The notes beneath the pieces are model-generated. The model did not search any database. It was not told where the DNA came from and saw only the letters and a list, made by a program, of their open reading frames with translations. Positions 27,156 through 35,541 of a stretch of 35,541 nt of DNA are shown one piece after another. This DNA comes from Methylococcaceae bacterium (GTDB lineage: Bacteria > Pseudomonadota > Gammaproteobacteria > Methylococcales > Methylomonadaceae), in the NCBI GenBank assembly GCA_947505105.1, contig CANNKG010000037.1, positions 1 to 35,541 on the forward strand, given 5' to 3'. A program made the position numbers and the translations under genes. The first letter of the stretch is position 1. The number at the start of each line of letters is the position of its first letter.

Positions 27156-27557
27156 TTAAGCTTTGACTTTAATTAACCAGCCGCCTTGGGATTTGCAGCC
27201 TAATTTAGTGCCCACAATCACATCCAGGCGCACATACTTACCGGTTAATTCTGGGGTTAATTTACTTTTGACCAAGGTAAAGCTGGTATTTGATGAAATT
27301 TCAGTCTTTAAAGCTTTGTCTTTCGCCATCACGCGTATTTTGTTCGGATCAGGTTCCCCGGCGATCTTAAACGAAAATTCGGCTTCTGCGGGGACTTCAA
27401 CGCGTTCGGGTTGGGTATATTCAGTTAACGTAAAATCAGTAATTTTGGGTGGTTTACACACTTCTTCGGTTTCTTCGGTAGTGGCTGCAAACGCTGAAGT
27501 GCTCAAAGCCATGCTTAAGGCGGCTAAGGTTAGATAAAAAAACGTGATTCGTTTCAT
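27156..27557 (-). CDS. secreted small protein of unknown function
   Basis: The 133-residue product has a clear signal peptide (MKRITFFYLTLAALSMALST, cut at AFA-ATTEE). The mature part of about 109 residues is mostly beta-prone and charged, with two Cys (EEVCKPP and KLGCKSQGG) that could form a disulfide. TLVKSKLTPELTGKYVRLDVIVGTK reads like an Ig-like or beta-sandwich fold. ATG at 27557 has GGGGAAT. It lies 42 bp upstream of recQ on the same strand, but a functional tie is unlikely. I do not recognise the family; periplasmic location is the only supported statement. Confidence 0.75.
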   Translation of the reverse strand: MKRITFFYLTLAALSMALSTSAFAATTEETEEVCKPPKITDFTLTEYTQPERVEVPAEAEFSFKIAGEPDPNKIRVMAKDKALKTEISSNTSFTLVKSKLTPELTGKYVRLDVIVGTKLGCKSQGGWLIKVKA

Positions 27558-27734
27558 GATTATTCCCCATTTTTTGTTGTTCTAATGTCAATAATAACGT
27601 GTTTGGCGGTAAATGATGGTGTGAGATTTCGCCCCAAAAACCATCAAGGCGCAATTATATATCCAGCACAGAGGTTTTGTATTTACCATGTATATTGCTC
27701 AGGTAAAACTGATTTAAGTGCCTATGAGAAAAAC

Positions 27735-28151
27735 TTAAGCGATTTTAGTCACATAATCATACAAACCAAATATTAAATGAGATATCCCGACGTAAAGAAA
27801 GAACCAAGTGAAGTTCGGGTCAATTTCAACATTATTCACTTCGCCATAAAAAGGTAACGTACCGATCATAGACACCAGAAAGAAACCGACAAATACAAAC
27901 ATTTTACGGTTGTTACTGATCCAGCAATACCCACAAATCAATAATTCGCTGATGGCTAGAAAAACCAGCATAATTTTCAAATTTTGCGCTAATTCTCCAT
28001 AGAGGTCGGTATTAAATTCGAAGACGACATAATCCGGCGATATCGACAATAGGCAGCCGATCACCAACACAATAACAGAGATATAGAAATTACCTTCAAT
28101 AATGAATTTGAAAGCGTGTAAAAATTTAAAATTTGAAAAATTCATTTTCAT
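27735..28151 (-). CDS. four-helix inner-membrane protein, unknown function
   Basis: The 138-residue protein has four hydrophobic stretches: FYISVIVLVIGCLLSI (about 22-38), LKIMLVFLAISELLICGYCWI (about 58-78), MFVFVGFFLVSMIGTLPFY (about 84-102) and FTWFFLYVGISHLIFGLYDYV (about 114-134). Two starts are open, ATG at 28151 and ATG at 28145; an AGGG upstream suits the second slightly better. I do not recognise the family; the layout is reminiscent of small DoxX/TMEM-like four-helix proteins without shared motifs. The 177-bp gap to the secreted protein gene holds no gene I can see. Confidence 0.65.
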   Translation of the reverse strand: MKMNFSNFKFLHAFKFIIEGNFYISVIVLVIGCLLSISPDYVVFEFNTDLYGELAQNLKIMLVFLAISELLICGYCWISNNRKMFVFVGFFLVSMIGTLPFYGEVNNVEIDPNFTWFFLYVGISHLIFGLYDYVTKIA

Positions 28152-28388
28152 TACCCTGAAATTCGTTGAAAAAATGTGTTGATCACGTTTTTAAGATAAT
28201 TTAGCGTTGTCGGCATATTGAGTAAAATGGATTCACATGGTTTCAGCATATAACAAAACCTGTAACAAATCTATACAAAATATGAACAAGATAACGGAAG
28301 GTATTACAAATCTACGCAGTGTTTTAGTTTATCGACCGATTGAGAGGAGGGTATTGCGCTATTAGCCAGTTATCAGGTTTTAATTAGG

Positions 28389-28418
28389 TTGACACTTGAT
28401 CGGCACCTCATAGAAAAT
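28389..28418 (+). promoter_or_regulatory. candidate sigma-70 promoter of the mla operon
   Basis: A perfect -35 TTGACA (28389-28394) is followed after 18 nt by GAAAAT (28413-28418, 4 of 6). The leader to the ATG at 28454 is about 30 nt. The rest of the 302-bp divergent gap (28152-28453) is AT-rich with no gene seen. Confidence 0.5.
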
Positions 28419-28453
28419 ACCTGTTTTATCAAGATCGTCGAATCGACTCCAAA

Positions 28454-29278
28454 ATGGAAAATAGTCATAACGTTAGTCATAATCTCGTTTCAGTCCACAA
28501 CCTTTCTTTCTACCACGGTCAACGAAAGATATTTGATAATATCTCAATGAACTTTGAACGGGGCAAAATTACAGCGATCATGGGACCCAGCGGTACCGGA
28601 AAGACGACGTTGCTTAAACTGATTGGGGGGCAATTAGTTCCGAGCAACGGCAAGGTTATCGTTGACGGTCAAAATGTGCAACAATTGACCCGAACCCAAC
28701 TCTATGAGTTGCGCAAAAAAATGGGCATGTTGTTTCAAAGTGGCGCATTGCTTACTGACCTGAATGTCTATGACAACGTAGCTTTTCCGCTCAGAGAACA
28801 TACCCACTTGCCTGAATCGATGATCCGCACCTTGGTTTTAATGAAATTACAGGCAATTGGTCTGCGTGGCGCCAGAAATTTAATGCCCAATGAGCTGTCG
28901 GGGGGCATGGCAAGACGGGTGGCATTGGCTCGCGCCATCGCTTTGGACCCGCTGATGATTATGTACGATGAACCGTTTACCGGTCAGGATCCGATTTCGC
29001 TCGGGGTGCTGTTGCATTTAATCAAAGCGCTCAACACCACTTTGGGACTAACCAGTATTATTGTCTCGCATGACGTGCATGAAACCTCTGCGATTGCTGA
29101 TTATATCTATGTTATTTCCGATGGCAAGGTGGTTGATCAGGGCACGCCTCAAGACATTAAACATTCTGACTCCGATTGGGTGCAGCAGTTTATGAATGGC
29201 GATGCCGACGGTCCGGTACATTTTCATTATCCTGCCCCTGATTATGTCGATGATCTGTTATCCTATTCCACTCACTAA
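28454..29278 (+). CDS. mlaF: phospholipid transport ABC ATPase MlaF
   Basis: MlaF powers the MlaFEDB inner-membrane complex that moves phospholipids between inner and outer membranes to maintain outer-membrane asymmetry. The 274 residues contain Walker A GPSGTGKTT, Q-loop FQSGALLTDLNVYDNVAFPL, signature LSGGMARRVALARA, Walker B LMIMYDEPFTGQDP and the switch His in VSHDVHETSAIAD. LFQSGALLTDLNV is characteristic of MlaF compared with other ATPases. It is the first gene of mlaF-mlaE-mlaD-mlaB. The ribosome binding site is weak. MlaE starts 20 bp later. Confidence 0.95.
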   Translation: MENSHNVSHNLVSVHNLSFYHGQRKIFDNISMNFERGKITAIMGPSGTGKTTLLKLIGGQLVPSNGKVIVDGQNVQQLTRTQLYELRKKMGMLFQSGALLTDLNVYDNVAFPLREHTHLPESMIRTLVLMKLQAIGLRGARNLMPNELSGGMARRVALARAIALDPLMIMYDEPFTGQDPISLGVLLHLIKALNTTLGLTSIIVSHDVHETSAIADYIYVISDGKVVDQGTPQDIKHSDSDWVQQFMNGDADGPVHFHYPAPDYVDDLLSYSTH

Positions 29279-29298
29279 ACCTAAAAGGCCCAAGCTTA

Positions 29299-30078
29299 AT
29301 GCTACAATTATTCCAACATCTAGGCCACCAGACGCTGAGTAGTTTTAGAAAACTGGGGCGTGGTAGTTACTTTTTGGTAAATACCTTAAGAGGTTTTCCG
29401 AATATTTTGATTCGCCCGCGCTTATTGGTCAATCAGATGTACTCGGTTGGCGTTTTATCGTTTCTGATTATTACCATATCTGGCCTATTTGTCGGTATGG
29501 TGCTTAGTCTGCAAGGCTATTACACACTTTCCGATTTTGGTGCGGAAGCCTCTTTGGGGGTTATGGTGGCCACCGCGCTTGTCCGAGAATTAGGCCCAGT
29601 AGTTACGGCGCTTCTTTTTGCTGGACGCGCAGGTTCTGCTCTGACTGCCGAAGTCGGACTGATGAAAGCGACCGAACAGTTATCCGGTATGGAGATGATG
29701 GCGGTTGATCCGATTCAACGAATTATCGCGCCGCGCTATCTGGCCGGCATTATTTCAATGCCAATTCTTGCGATCTTATTCAGCAGTATTGGTGTCTTAG
29801 GGGGGCATTTGGTTGGCGTAGGCATGCTGAATGTCGACGACGGCGCTTATTGGGCGCAAATGCAATCTAAACTTGATTTTCGAGACGACATTATTAATGG
29901 CATGATCAAAAGCTTAGTGTTCGGCTGTGTCGTCACCTGGATCGCACTTTTTGAGGGTTATGATGCCATTCCAACTTCGGAAGGTGTCAGCAGAGCAACG
30001 ACCCGAACTGTTGTGAATTCTGCCTTCGCCATTTTAGGACTCGATTTTATACTTACCGCGATGATGTTTGGAGATTGA
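29299..30078 (+). CDS. mlaE: phospholipid transport permease MlaE
   Basis: MlaE is the multi-helix permease of the Mla complex. The 259 residues show the MlaE-family pattern: an interfacial helix at the N-terminus, VLSFLIITISGLFVGMVLSLQGY, ASLGVMVATALVRELGPVVTALLFAGRAGSALTAEVGLMKATEQ (the conserved family core), LAGIISMPILAILFSSIGVLGGHLVGVG, and a C-terminal helix TVVNSAFAILGLDFILTAMM. The start ATG at 29299 follows AAAGG. MlaD begins 4 bp past its stop, within the same transcript. Confidence 0.95.
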   Translation: MLQLFQHLGHQTLSSFRKLGRGSYFLVNTLRGFPNILIRPRLLVNQMYSVGVLSFLIITISGLFVGMVLSLQGYYTLSDFGAEASLGVMVATALVRELGPVVTALLFAGRAGSALTAEVGLMKATEQLSGMEMMAVDPIQRIIAPRYLAGIISMPILAILFSSIGVLGGHLVGVGMLNVDDGAYWAQMQSKLDFRDDIINGMIKSLVFGCVVTWIALFEGYDAIPTSEGVSRATTRTVVNSAFAILGLDFILTAMMFGD

Positions 30079-30082
30079 TACA

Positions 30083-30556
30083 ATGCAACATACTCACACC
30101 CAGGATACCTTAGTCGGCCTTTTTGTCGCTGCCGGGATCGTTGGTTTATTTTTTTTGGCGATGCACGTCAGTAATTTGGGTTCATTCGTTGATAATGATG
30201 ATGGTTACGTGGTCACCGCGCGTTTTCAAAACTCCGGTGGCTTGAAGATTAAATCTCCCGTATCGATGGCAGGCGTCAAAATTGGACAGATCAGTGATAT
30301 TTCTCTGGATAAGAATCATCGCTCAATCGTTAAAATGAAAATTAAGTCTGAGTATAACAATTTACCCTCGGATACCTCAGCCAGTATCTTTACTGCCGGC
30401 TTACTTGGCGAGCAGTATGTGAATCTTGAACCGGGTGGGATGGATGATTTTTTGAAAGATAAGAGCGAGATCGACATCACGCAATCAGCCATCATTCTGG
30501 AACAGGCTTTAGGCCAATTTTTGTTCAAAAAATCGGCAGACGATGCTCACAAGTAA
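30083..30556 (+). CDS. mlaD: MCE-domain substrate-binding protein MlaD
   Basis: MlaD forms a hexameric periplasmic ring that receives lipid for MlaFE. I chose ATG 30083 (157 residues, MQHTHTQDTLVGLF) because GGAG lies 9 nt upstream and this matches the usual MlaD N-terminus; an ATG at 30068 inside mlaE is also open. A single membrane anchor (GLFVAAGIVGLFFLAMHV) is followed by the MCE domain with FQNSGGLKIKSPVSMAGVKIGQI and TAGLLGEQYVNLEPGG. A hydrophobic helix IILEQALGQFLF ends it, as expected for the pore-lining helices of MlaD. The next gene is a STAS protein, not MlaC. Confidence 0.95.
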   Translation: MQHTHTQDTLVGLFVAAGIVGLFFLAMHVSNLGSFVDNDDGYVVTARFQNSGGLKIKSPVSMAGVKIGQISDISLDKNHRSIVKMKIKSEYNNLPSDTSASIFTAGLLGEQYVNLEPGGMDDFLKDKSEIDITQSAIILEQALGQFLFKKSADDAHK

Positions 30557-30563
30557 GAAGTTT

Positions 30564-30923
30564 ATGCCAAACCAAAGCGATAATTCTATGCGTCCCTATC
30601 GAAATCAACAGCATCAGAAATTAACCATCGTTGAAATCAGTGATGGACATTTTTCGATCAAAGGAAATTTAACTTTTGCAAATATCGATAAAGATATACT
30701 AAAGTCATTTGGTTTTTTAAATAGTGCCAAAGTGATTAGTATTGATTTGAATCAGGTTCACACCACCGATAGTGCGGGTTTGGCGCTTATGATCGAATGG
30801 TTAAAATATTGCCGAAAAAATGCCATTGAACTGCATTTCAAAAATGTTCCCCCCCAGTTAAACGCGCTAGCCAAACTGAGTGGCTTTGATCAAAACATCG
30901 CCAGCACTCTGGCCGAACAGTAA
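30564..30923 (+). CDS. mlaB: STAS-domain protein MlaB
   Basis: MlaB is the small cytoplasmic STAS subunit that binds MlaF and stabilises or activates the ATPase. From the ATG at 30564 it is 119 residues; an ATG at 30543 overlapping mlaD is also open. The STAS fold is seen in FSIKGNLTFANIDKDILKSF, VISIDLNQVHTTDSAGLALMIEWLKYCRK (with the conserved DSAGL loop carrying the Thr/Ser position important in MlaB) and IELHFKNVPPQLNALAKLSG. It follows mlaD directly, closing an mla operon in which mlaC is missing. A 7-bp hairpin follows its stop at 30933-30951. Confidence 0.85.
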   Translation: MPNQSDNSMRPYRNQQHQKLTIVEISDGHFSIKGNLTFANIDKDILKSFGFLNSAKVISIDLNQVHTTDSAGLALMIEWLKYCRKNAIELHFKNVPPQLNALAKLSGFDQNIASTLAEQ

Positions 30924-30932
30924 ACCGTGAGT

Positions 30933-30951
30933 GCAACAATACTCTTGTTGC
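30933..30951 (+). other. short hairpin after mlaB
   Basis: GCAACAA (30933-30939) pairs with TTGTTGC (30945-30951) around a 5-nt loop, 9 nt past the mlaB stop. There is no U-run behind it, so at best it is a weak or partial terminator before murA. Confidence 0.4.
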
Positions 30952-30964
30952 CCTTACTTACATT

Positions 30965-30970
30965 TATAAT
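30965..30970 (+). promoter_or_regulatory. possible -10 box for murA
   Basis: TATAAT lies in the 82-bp mlaB-murA gap with no matching -35 (CTCTTG at 17 nt). It could give murA-hisG-hisD its own start in addition to readthrough from mla. The evidence is only the perfect hexamer and its position 35 nt before the ATG. Confidence 0.3.
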
Positions 30971-30984
30971 TACCAAGACCTTAA

Positions 30985-32271
<1,287 letters not shown>

Positions 32272-32294
32272 TTAACTTTAAGCTGATATTTTCA

Positions 32295-32921
32295 ATGTTA
32301 ACAATTGCAGTTTCTAAAGGCCGCATCTATGAAGATGCGCTGCCTTTACTCGCAGAGGCCGGCATTATTCCGGTGGATGACCCTAAAAAAAGTCGTAAGC
32401 TCATTTTAGATACCACGCGTGAAGACGTTAAAATCGTTATCATTCGCGCCACCGATGTACCCACTTTTGTCGAATATGGCGCAGCCGACCTTGGTATTGC
32501 CGGTAAAGATGTGTTACTCGAACATGGCGCGGAAAGTCTTTACGAACCGCTGGATCTGAAAATCGCCGCCTGTCGCTTGATGACCGCGACTCCTAAAGAT
32601 TTGACCGAATTACCAAGACGTATTCGCGTGGCGACCAAGTATGTGAAAACCGCGCAGAGCTATTTTGCGAGTCGTGGTATTCAGGCGGAAATTATCAAAT
32701 TATACGGTTCGATGGAACTTGCGCCTTTGGTTGGCTTGGCGGATTGTATTGTCGATCTCGTCGATACCGGCAACACTCTCAAAGCCAATGGCCTTGAGCC
32801 ACGCGATTTAATTACCGAAATCAGTTCGCGCTTGATTGTCAATAAAGCGGCAATGAAAATGAAACATGCCGAAATTCAAGCCTTGATTGATAATTTTAAG
32901 CAAACCCTAGCCTCCAGATAG
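32295..32921 (+). CDS. hisG: ATP phosphoribosyltransferase, short form HisG
   Basis: HisG condenses ATP and PRPP in the first step of histidine synthesis. At 208 residues it is the short form (HisGS), which has only the catalytic domains ([19 protein letters not shown] at the start, [14 protein letters not shown], and [15 protein letters not shown] for the PRPP loop). It lacks the C-terminal regulatory domain of the about 300-residue long form. By established knowledge short HisG needs the HisRS-like partner HisZ for activity and feedback; hisZ is not in this window. hisG follows murA by 23 bp, and hisD begins about 10 bp after its stop. Confidence 0.96.
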   Translation: MLTIAVSKGRIYEDALPLLAEAGIIPVDDPKKSRKLILDTTREDVKIVIIRATDVPTFVEYGAADLGIAGKDVLLEHGAESLYEPLDLKIAACRLMTATPKDLTELPRRIRVATKYVKTAQSYFASRGIQAEIIKLYGSMELAPLVGLADCIVDLVDTGNTLKANGLEPRDLITEISSRLIVNKAAMKMKHAEIQALIDNFKQTLASR

Positions 32922-32931
32922 GTTGATGATT

Positions 32932-34239
32932 ATGACCAGTATTTCTATGACGCGCCTTGATAGCGGCGATGCGAACTTTAAGAATCAGTTAGATACCTTG
33001 CTCGCCTGGGATGACCAAGATGATTTAGATATTCATCAGCGAGTGCTGGAAATCATTGCTAGGGTGCGTAAAGAAGGCGATAAGGCGCTGATTGAATATA
33101 CTAATCGTTTCGATCATTGCGCTATTGATGACCCTTTGCAATTAGAACTTCCAAAAGCGCAACTTAAGGCCGCTTGGGATCAACTTCCCGTTGAAAGTGC
33201 CGAAGCATTGCAGATGGCCGCTGAACGCATTCGTCGCTATGCTGAAGAGCAAAAAATGACCTCATGGCAGGCTACCGAAGCCGATGGAACTTTGCTCGGT
33301 CAACAAGTGACACCACTGGATAGCGCCGGTTTATATGTGCCGGGCGGCAAAGCCGCGTATCCGTCATCGGTGTTGATGAATGCGATTCCGGCCAAAGTGG
33401 CTGGCGTGGGTGAATTAATTATGGTGGTTCCGACGCCTCATGGTGAAACCAATGCGTGGGTATTAGCCGCAGCCTATCTGGCTGGCGTCGATCGAGTCTT
33501 TACAATTGGTGGGGCGCAAGCCGTCGCCGCCTTGGCATACGGCACCGAAACTGTGCCGACGGTCGATAAAATTGTCGGTCCAGGCAATATCTACGTTGCG
33601 ACAGCCAAAAAACTCGTGTTTGGTCAGGTGGGCATCGATATGATTGCGGGACCCTCGGAAATTCTGGTGATTTGTGATGGTCAGACTGATCCGGACTGGA
33701 TTGCGATGGATTTGTTTTCTCAGGCCGAACATGATGAAAACGCGCAAGCAATTTTGATTTCTCCGGATGCCGAATTTTTAGAAGCGGTCGCGCAAAGTAT
33801 TGCCAAACTACTTCCCGAGATGGAGCGGGCCGCTATTATTCGCCAGTCTTTGAATACCCGCGGTGCCTTAATTAAAGTAAAAGATTTAAGTGAAGCGGCT
33901 GAGGTGGCTAATCGGATTGCACCCGAACATCTGGAATTGTCGGTTGCTGAGCCGGAAAGCTTATTGCCGAAAATTCGTAATGCCGGCGCAATCTTCATGG
34001 GTCGTTACACTGCTGAGGCGCTTGGAGATTATTGCGCAGGTCCTAACCATGTGTTGCCAACTTCAGGGACTGCCCGGTTTTCTTCACCTCTGGGAGTTTA
34101 TGATTTTCAAAAGCGTTCGAGTTTAATCAATTGTTCAGCGCAAGGTGCCAGCGAACTCGGTAAGATTGCTTCGCTGCTTGCACGCGGAGAGGGCTTGACT
34201 GCGCACGCAAGATCAGCAGAATTTCGTATTAATTCCTAA
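32932..34239 (+). CDS. hisD: histidinol dehydrogenase
   Basis: HisD oxidises L-histidinol to histidine in two NAD-dependent steps with zinc. The family motifs are present: [93 protein letters not shown] (zinc/catalytic His), PEHLEL (zinc His) and [26 protein letters not shown]. From ATG 32932 it is 435 residues; ATG at 32926 and TTG at 32923 are also open, but AGG at 32920-32922 suits 32932 best. A strong terminator follows the stop, so hisC is not next to it here, unlike the hisG-hisD-hisC run in Pseudomonas. Confidence 0.96.
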   Translation: MTSISMTRLDSGDANFKNQLDTLLAWDDQDDLDIHQRVLEIIARVRKEGDKALIEYTNRFDHCAIDDPLQLELPKAQLKAAWDQLPVESAEALQMAAERIRRYAEEQKMTSWQATEADGTLLGQQVTPLDSAGLYVPGGKAAYPSSVLMNAIPAKVAGVGELIMVVPTPHGETNAWVLAAAYLAGVDRVFTIGGAQAVAALAYGTETVPTVDKIVGPGNIYVATAKKLVFGQVGIDMIAGPSEILVICDGQTDPDWIAMDLFSQAEHDENAQAILISPDAEFLEAVAQSIAKLLPEMERAAIIRQSLNTRGALIKVKDLSEAAEVANRIAPEHLELSVAEPESLLPKIRNAGAIFMGRYTAEALGDYCAGPNHVLPTSGTARFSSPLGVYDFQKRSSLINCSAQGASELGKIASLLARGEGLTAHARSAEFRINS

Positions 34240-34264
34240 TAAAACCGTTAGCGTTCAGGTCCTC

Positions 34265-34308
34265 AAAAAAGCCTACAAACCATCACTAAAGAGTTTGTAG
34301 GCTTTTTT
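34265..34308. terminator. bidirectional Rho-independent terminator between hisD and the response regulator
   Basis: A 16-bp perfect stem (34265-34280 with 34293-34308) encloses a 12-nt loop. It carries an A-tract on the left and a T-tract on the right, so each strand has a U-run after the stem. It ends hisD on the plus strand and, on the minus strand, the response-regulator transcript. Confidence 0.9.
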
Positions 34309-34373
34309 TAAATCAGATGCTTCAAGCAATTTTTTCATTTTGGATGGTGTGGCACATTAAATGCCGCATGTTT

Positions 34374-35012
34374 TTAAAATGCATCCACGTTGCGATTTTG
34401 AACACTAAGCAGGCATAGTTCAGACATGCTCGAAATATTGAGTTTACTTTTAATCCGATGTTTGTGCGCACTGACTGTTTTATAACTGATATTCAAAGAT
34501 TCGCTGATTTCATTCATACTTTTACCGTTAACCAGTAAATTAAAAACTTCCTGCTCACGTAGCGATAGTTTTTTTTCAACATGGTTTAATTTAGGTGAAA
34601 TCGCCCCAAAGACCAGTTGTTCTGCCATCAATGGATCAATATAACGTCCCGTATCCACTACCTTTCTAATCGCCTCAAGCAATTTATCCGGGTCGGTGTC
34701 CTTGGTCAGATAGCCGTTGGCTCCGGCTTCCAAGGCTTTAACCGCAACTTGCGGTTCGTTGTGCATACTGAGTACCAGAATTTTCACTTTAGAAAAACGT
34801 TTCCGAATTCGGTTAATAATTTCGATACCACTGATTTTGGGCATTGAGATATCCAGAAGGATAATATCGGGTTTGATCTTTTCAAGCAGGCAAAGTAAAG
34901 ATTCACAATCGCTGGCTTCACCAACCGTTTCAATATCGTCTACCATTTTAAATAATTGAACTAAGCCGCTGCGGACAATGCCATGATCATCGGCAATGAT
35001 TATTTTTATCAT
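34374..35012 (-). CDS. NarL/FixJ-family response regulator
   Basis: The 212-residue protein has a receiver domain and a LuxR-type DNA-binding domain. The receiver shows the acidic pair in IIADDHGIVRSG, the phosphoacceptor Asp in IILLDISMPKISG (near residue 54), a Ser switch residue in ILVLSMHNEP and Lys in YLTKDTDP. The C-terminal half has LSLREQEVFNLLVNGKSMNEISESLNISYKTVSAHKHRIKSKL, the typical LuxR helix-turn-helix. The ATGA overlap with the sensor kinase stop makes it the partner of the upstream kinase. Length and layout resemble UvrY/GacA, but the pairing with a NarX-type kinase argues against calling it GacA. Targets are unknown. Confidence 0.93.
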   Translation of the reverse strand: MIKIIIADDHGIVRSGLVQLFKMVDDIETVGEASDCESLLCLLEKIKPDIILLDISMPKISGIEIINRIRKRFSKVKILVLSMHNEPQVAVKALEAGANGYLTKDTDPDKLLEAIRKVVDTGRYIDPLMAEQLVFGAISPKLNHVEKKLSLREQEVFNLLVNGKSMNEISESLNISYKTVSAHKHRIKSKLNISSMSELCLLSVQNRNVDAF

Positions 35013-35541
35013 ATTTTTTTTACCAATTGAGTGCTAGGCACTCTTAATAATATGGAAGTTCCCTGGCTAGGATGACTGATAATATCAAATTCAGAGTTTA
35101 AGACAATTGCGCGTTCACGCATTCCAAAAATGCCAAATGTATAATTATTTTTAACGCTGGAAACATCAAAGCCTATACCATTATCTGAAATTTTCAATAA
35201 AAGCTCCTGTTCATTTTTGATTAAGTTGATTGTAACTTTTGTAGCTTTAGCGTGGCGTGTGACGTTAGTTAAAGACTCCTGAACAATTCGGAAAATATTT
35301 AAGGATATTTTGTCGACTAGGTTGAGGTTTTGTACGCCAATCGATACCTCACATGAAATACGGGTGTGTTTATAGAATTGTTCTGCGAGCCAATGTAAGG
35401 TAACTCGCAAAAAATATCCCCCTCTAATTTTCATCAGAGCGTCACTATAACTGATGTATCCTACGGGGATAATTTTACCTATCAAAACCGAAATGATCAG
35501 CTTATCAAAAAAACACATCACTACGATTAAAGATGCTGCGA
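35009..35541 (-). CDS. NarX-type sensor histidine kinase, C-terminal part (runs off the right edge)
   Basis: The frame is open to the window edge, so only the C-terminal part is here; a GTG at 35521 is merely the first start-like codon. The ATPase domain is intact: LHWLAEQFYKHTRISCEV, N-box RIVQESLTNVTRHAKATKV, G1 ISDNGIGFD, and G2-like FGIFGMRERAIVLNSEFDIIS..GTSILLRVP. In HisKA_3 kinases an LRPxxLDxLG segment should precede LHWL; here the frame reads IRGGYFLRVT, while the neighbouring frame at 35401-35427 reads LEGDIFCEL, so a frameshift or decay of the 5' part is possible. Its stop overlaps the response-regulator start by 4 bp. Confidence 0.75.
   Translation of the reverse strand, partial: AASLIVVMCFFDKLIISVLIGKIIPVGYISYSDALMKIRGGYFLRVTLHWLAEQFYKHTRISCEVSIGVQNLNLVDKISLNIFRIVQESLTNVTRHAKATKVTINLIKNEQELLLKISDNGIGFDVSSVKNNYTFGIFGMRERAIVLNSEFDIISHPSQGTSILLRVPSTQLVKKI

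Noticed and set aside
34374-35012. Calling the response regulator gacA/uvrY.
   Set aside because: Length and domain order fit, but it is translationally coupled to a NarX-type kinase and lacks the uvrC neighbour typical of gacA/uvrY.

Overview
The window reads as chromosomal DNA of a gammaproteobacterium. The order recA-recX-alaS-lysC-csrA-tRNA-Ser-tRNA-Arg on the minus strand matches the arrangement known from Pseudomonas-like gammaproteobacteria, and mla genes-murA-hisG-hisD on the plus strand is another familiar block of that class. A methanotroph-like (Methylococcales) source is my best guess from protein style and gene mix. No methane-oxidation gene lies here, so that is inference.

Layout. 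(1) 1-9157, minus strand: tRNA-Asn, tRNA-Arg, tRNA-Ser, csrA, lysC, alaS, recX, recA, lpxB and gltA, which are core translation, carbon control, repair, lipid A and TCA genes. (2) 9158-9947: a 790-base AT-rich gap without a recognisable gene, carrying a possible sigma-54 element. (3) 9948-16207, plus strand: a tight three-gene redox operon of a GltD/NfnB-like flavoprotein with a ferredoxin tail, a 1193-residue pyruvate:ferredoxin oxidoreductase, and a dihydroorotate-dehydrogenase-like flavoprotein that lacks the catalytic Cys loop. (4) queG on the minus strand. (5) 17466-24454, plus strand: a CHASE2 class III nucleotide cyclase, then an operon of a small PstS-like periplasmic protein, a porin and a membrane sensor with PAS, GGDEF and EAL domains. 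(6) A small membrane protein, recQ with an added C-terminal helix-turn-helix, and two unrecognised envelope proteins. (7) 28454-34239, plus strand: mlaF, mlaE, mlaD, mlaB (no mlaC), murA, short-form hisG and hisD, closed by a strong bidirectional terminator. (8) 34374 to the right edge, minus strand: a LuxR-type response regulator and the C-terminal part of its NarX-type sensor kinase, running off the window.

Most of the window is ordinary core genome. The parts worth a second look are the redox trio and its upstream region, the PstS-like/porin/c-di-GMP sensor operon, the Mla operon without MlaC, the 6-nt join of csrA to tRNA-Ser, and the AT-rich palindromes between gltA and lpxB. No CRISPR array, insertion sequence, prophage or integrase was seen. 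All functional calls rest on reading motifs by eye; no database search was run.
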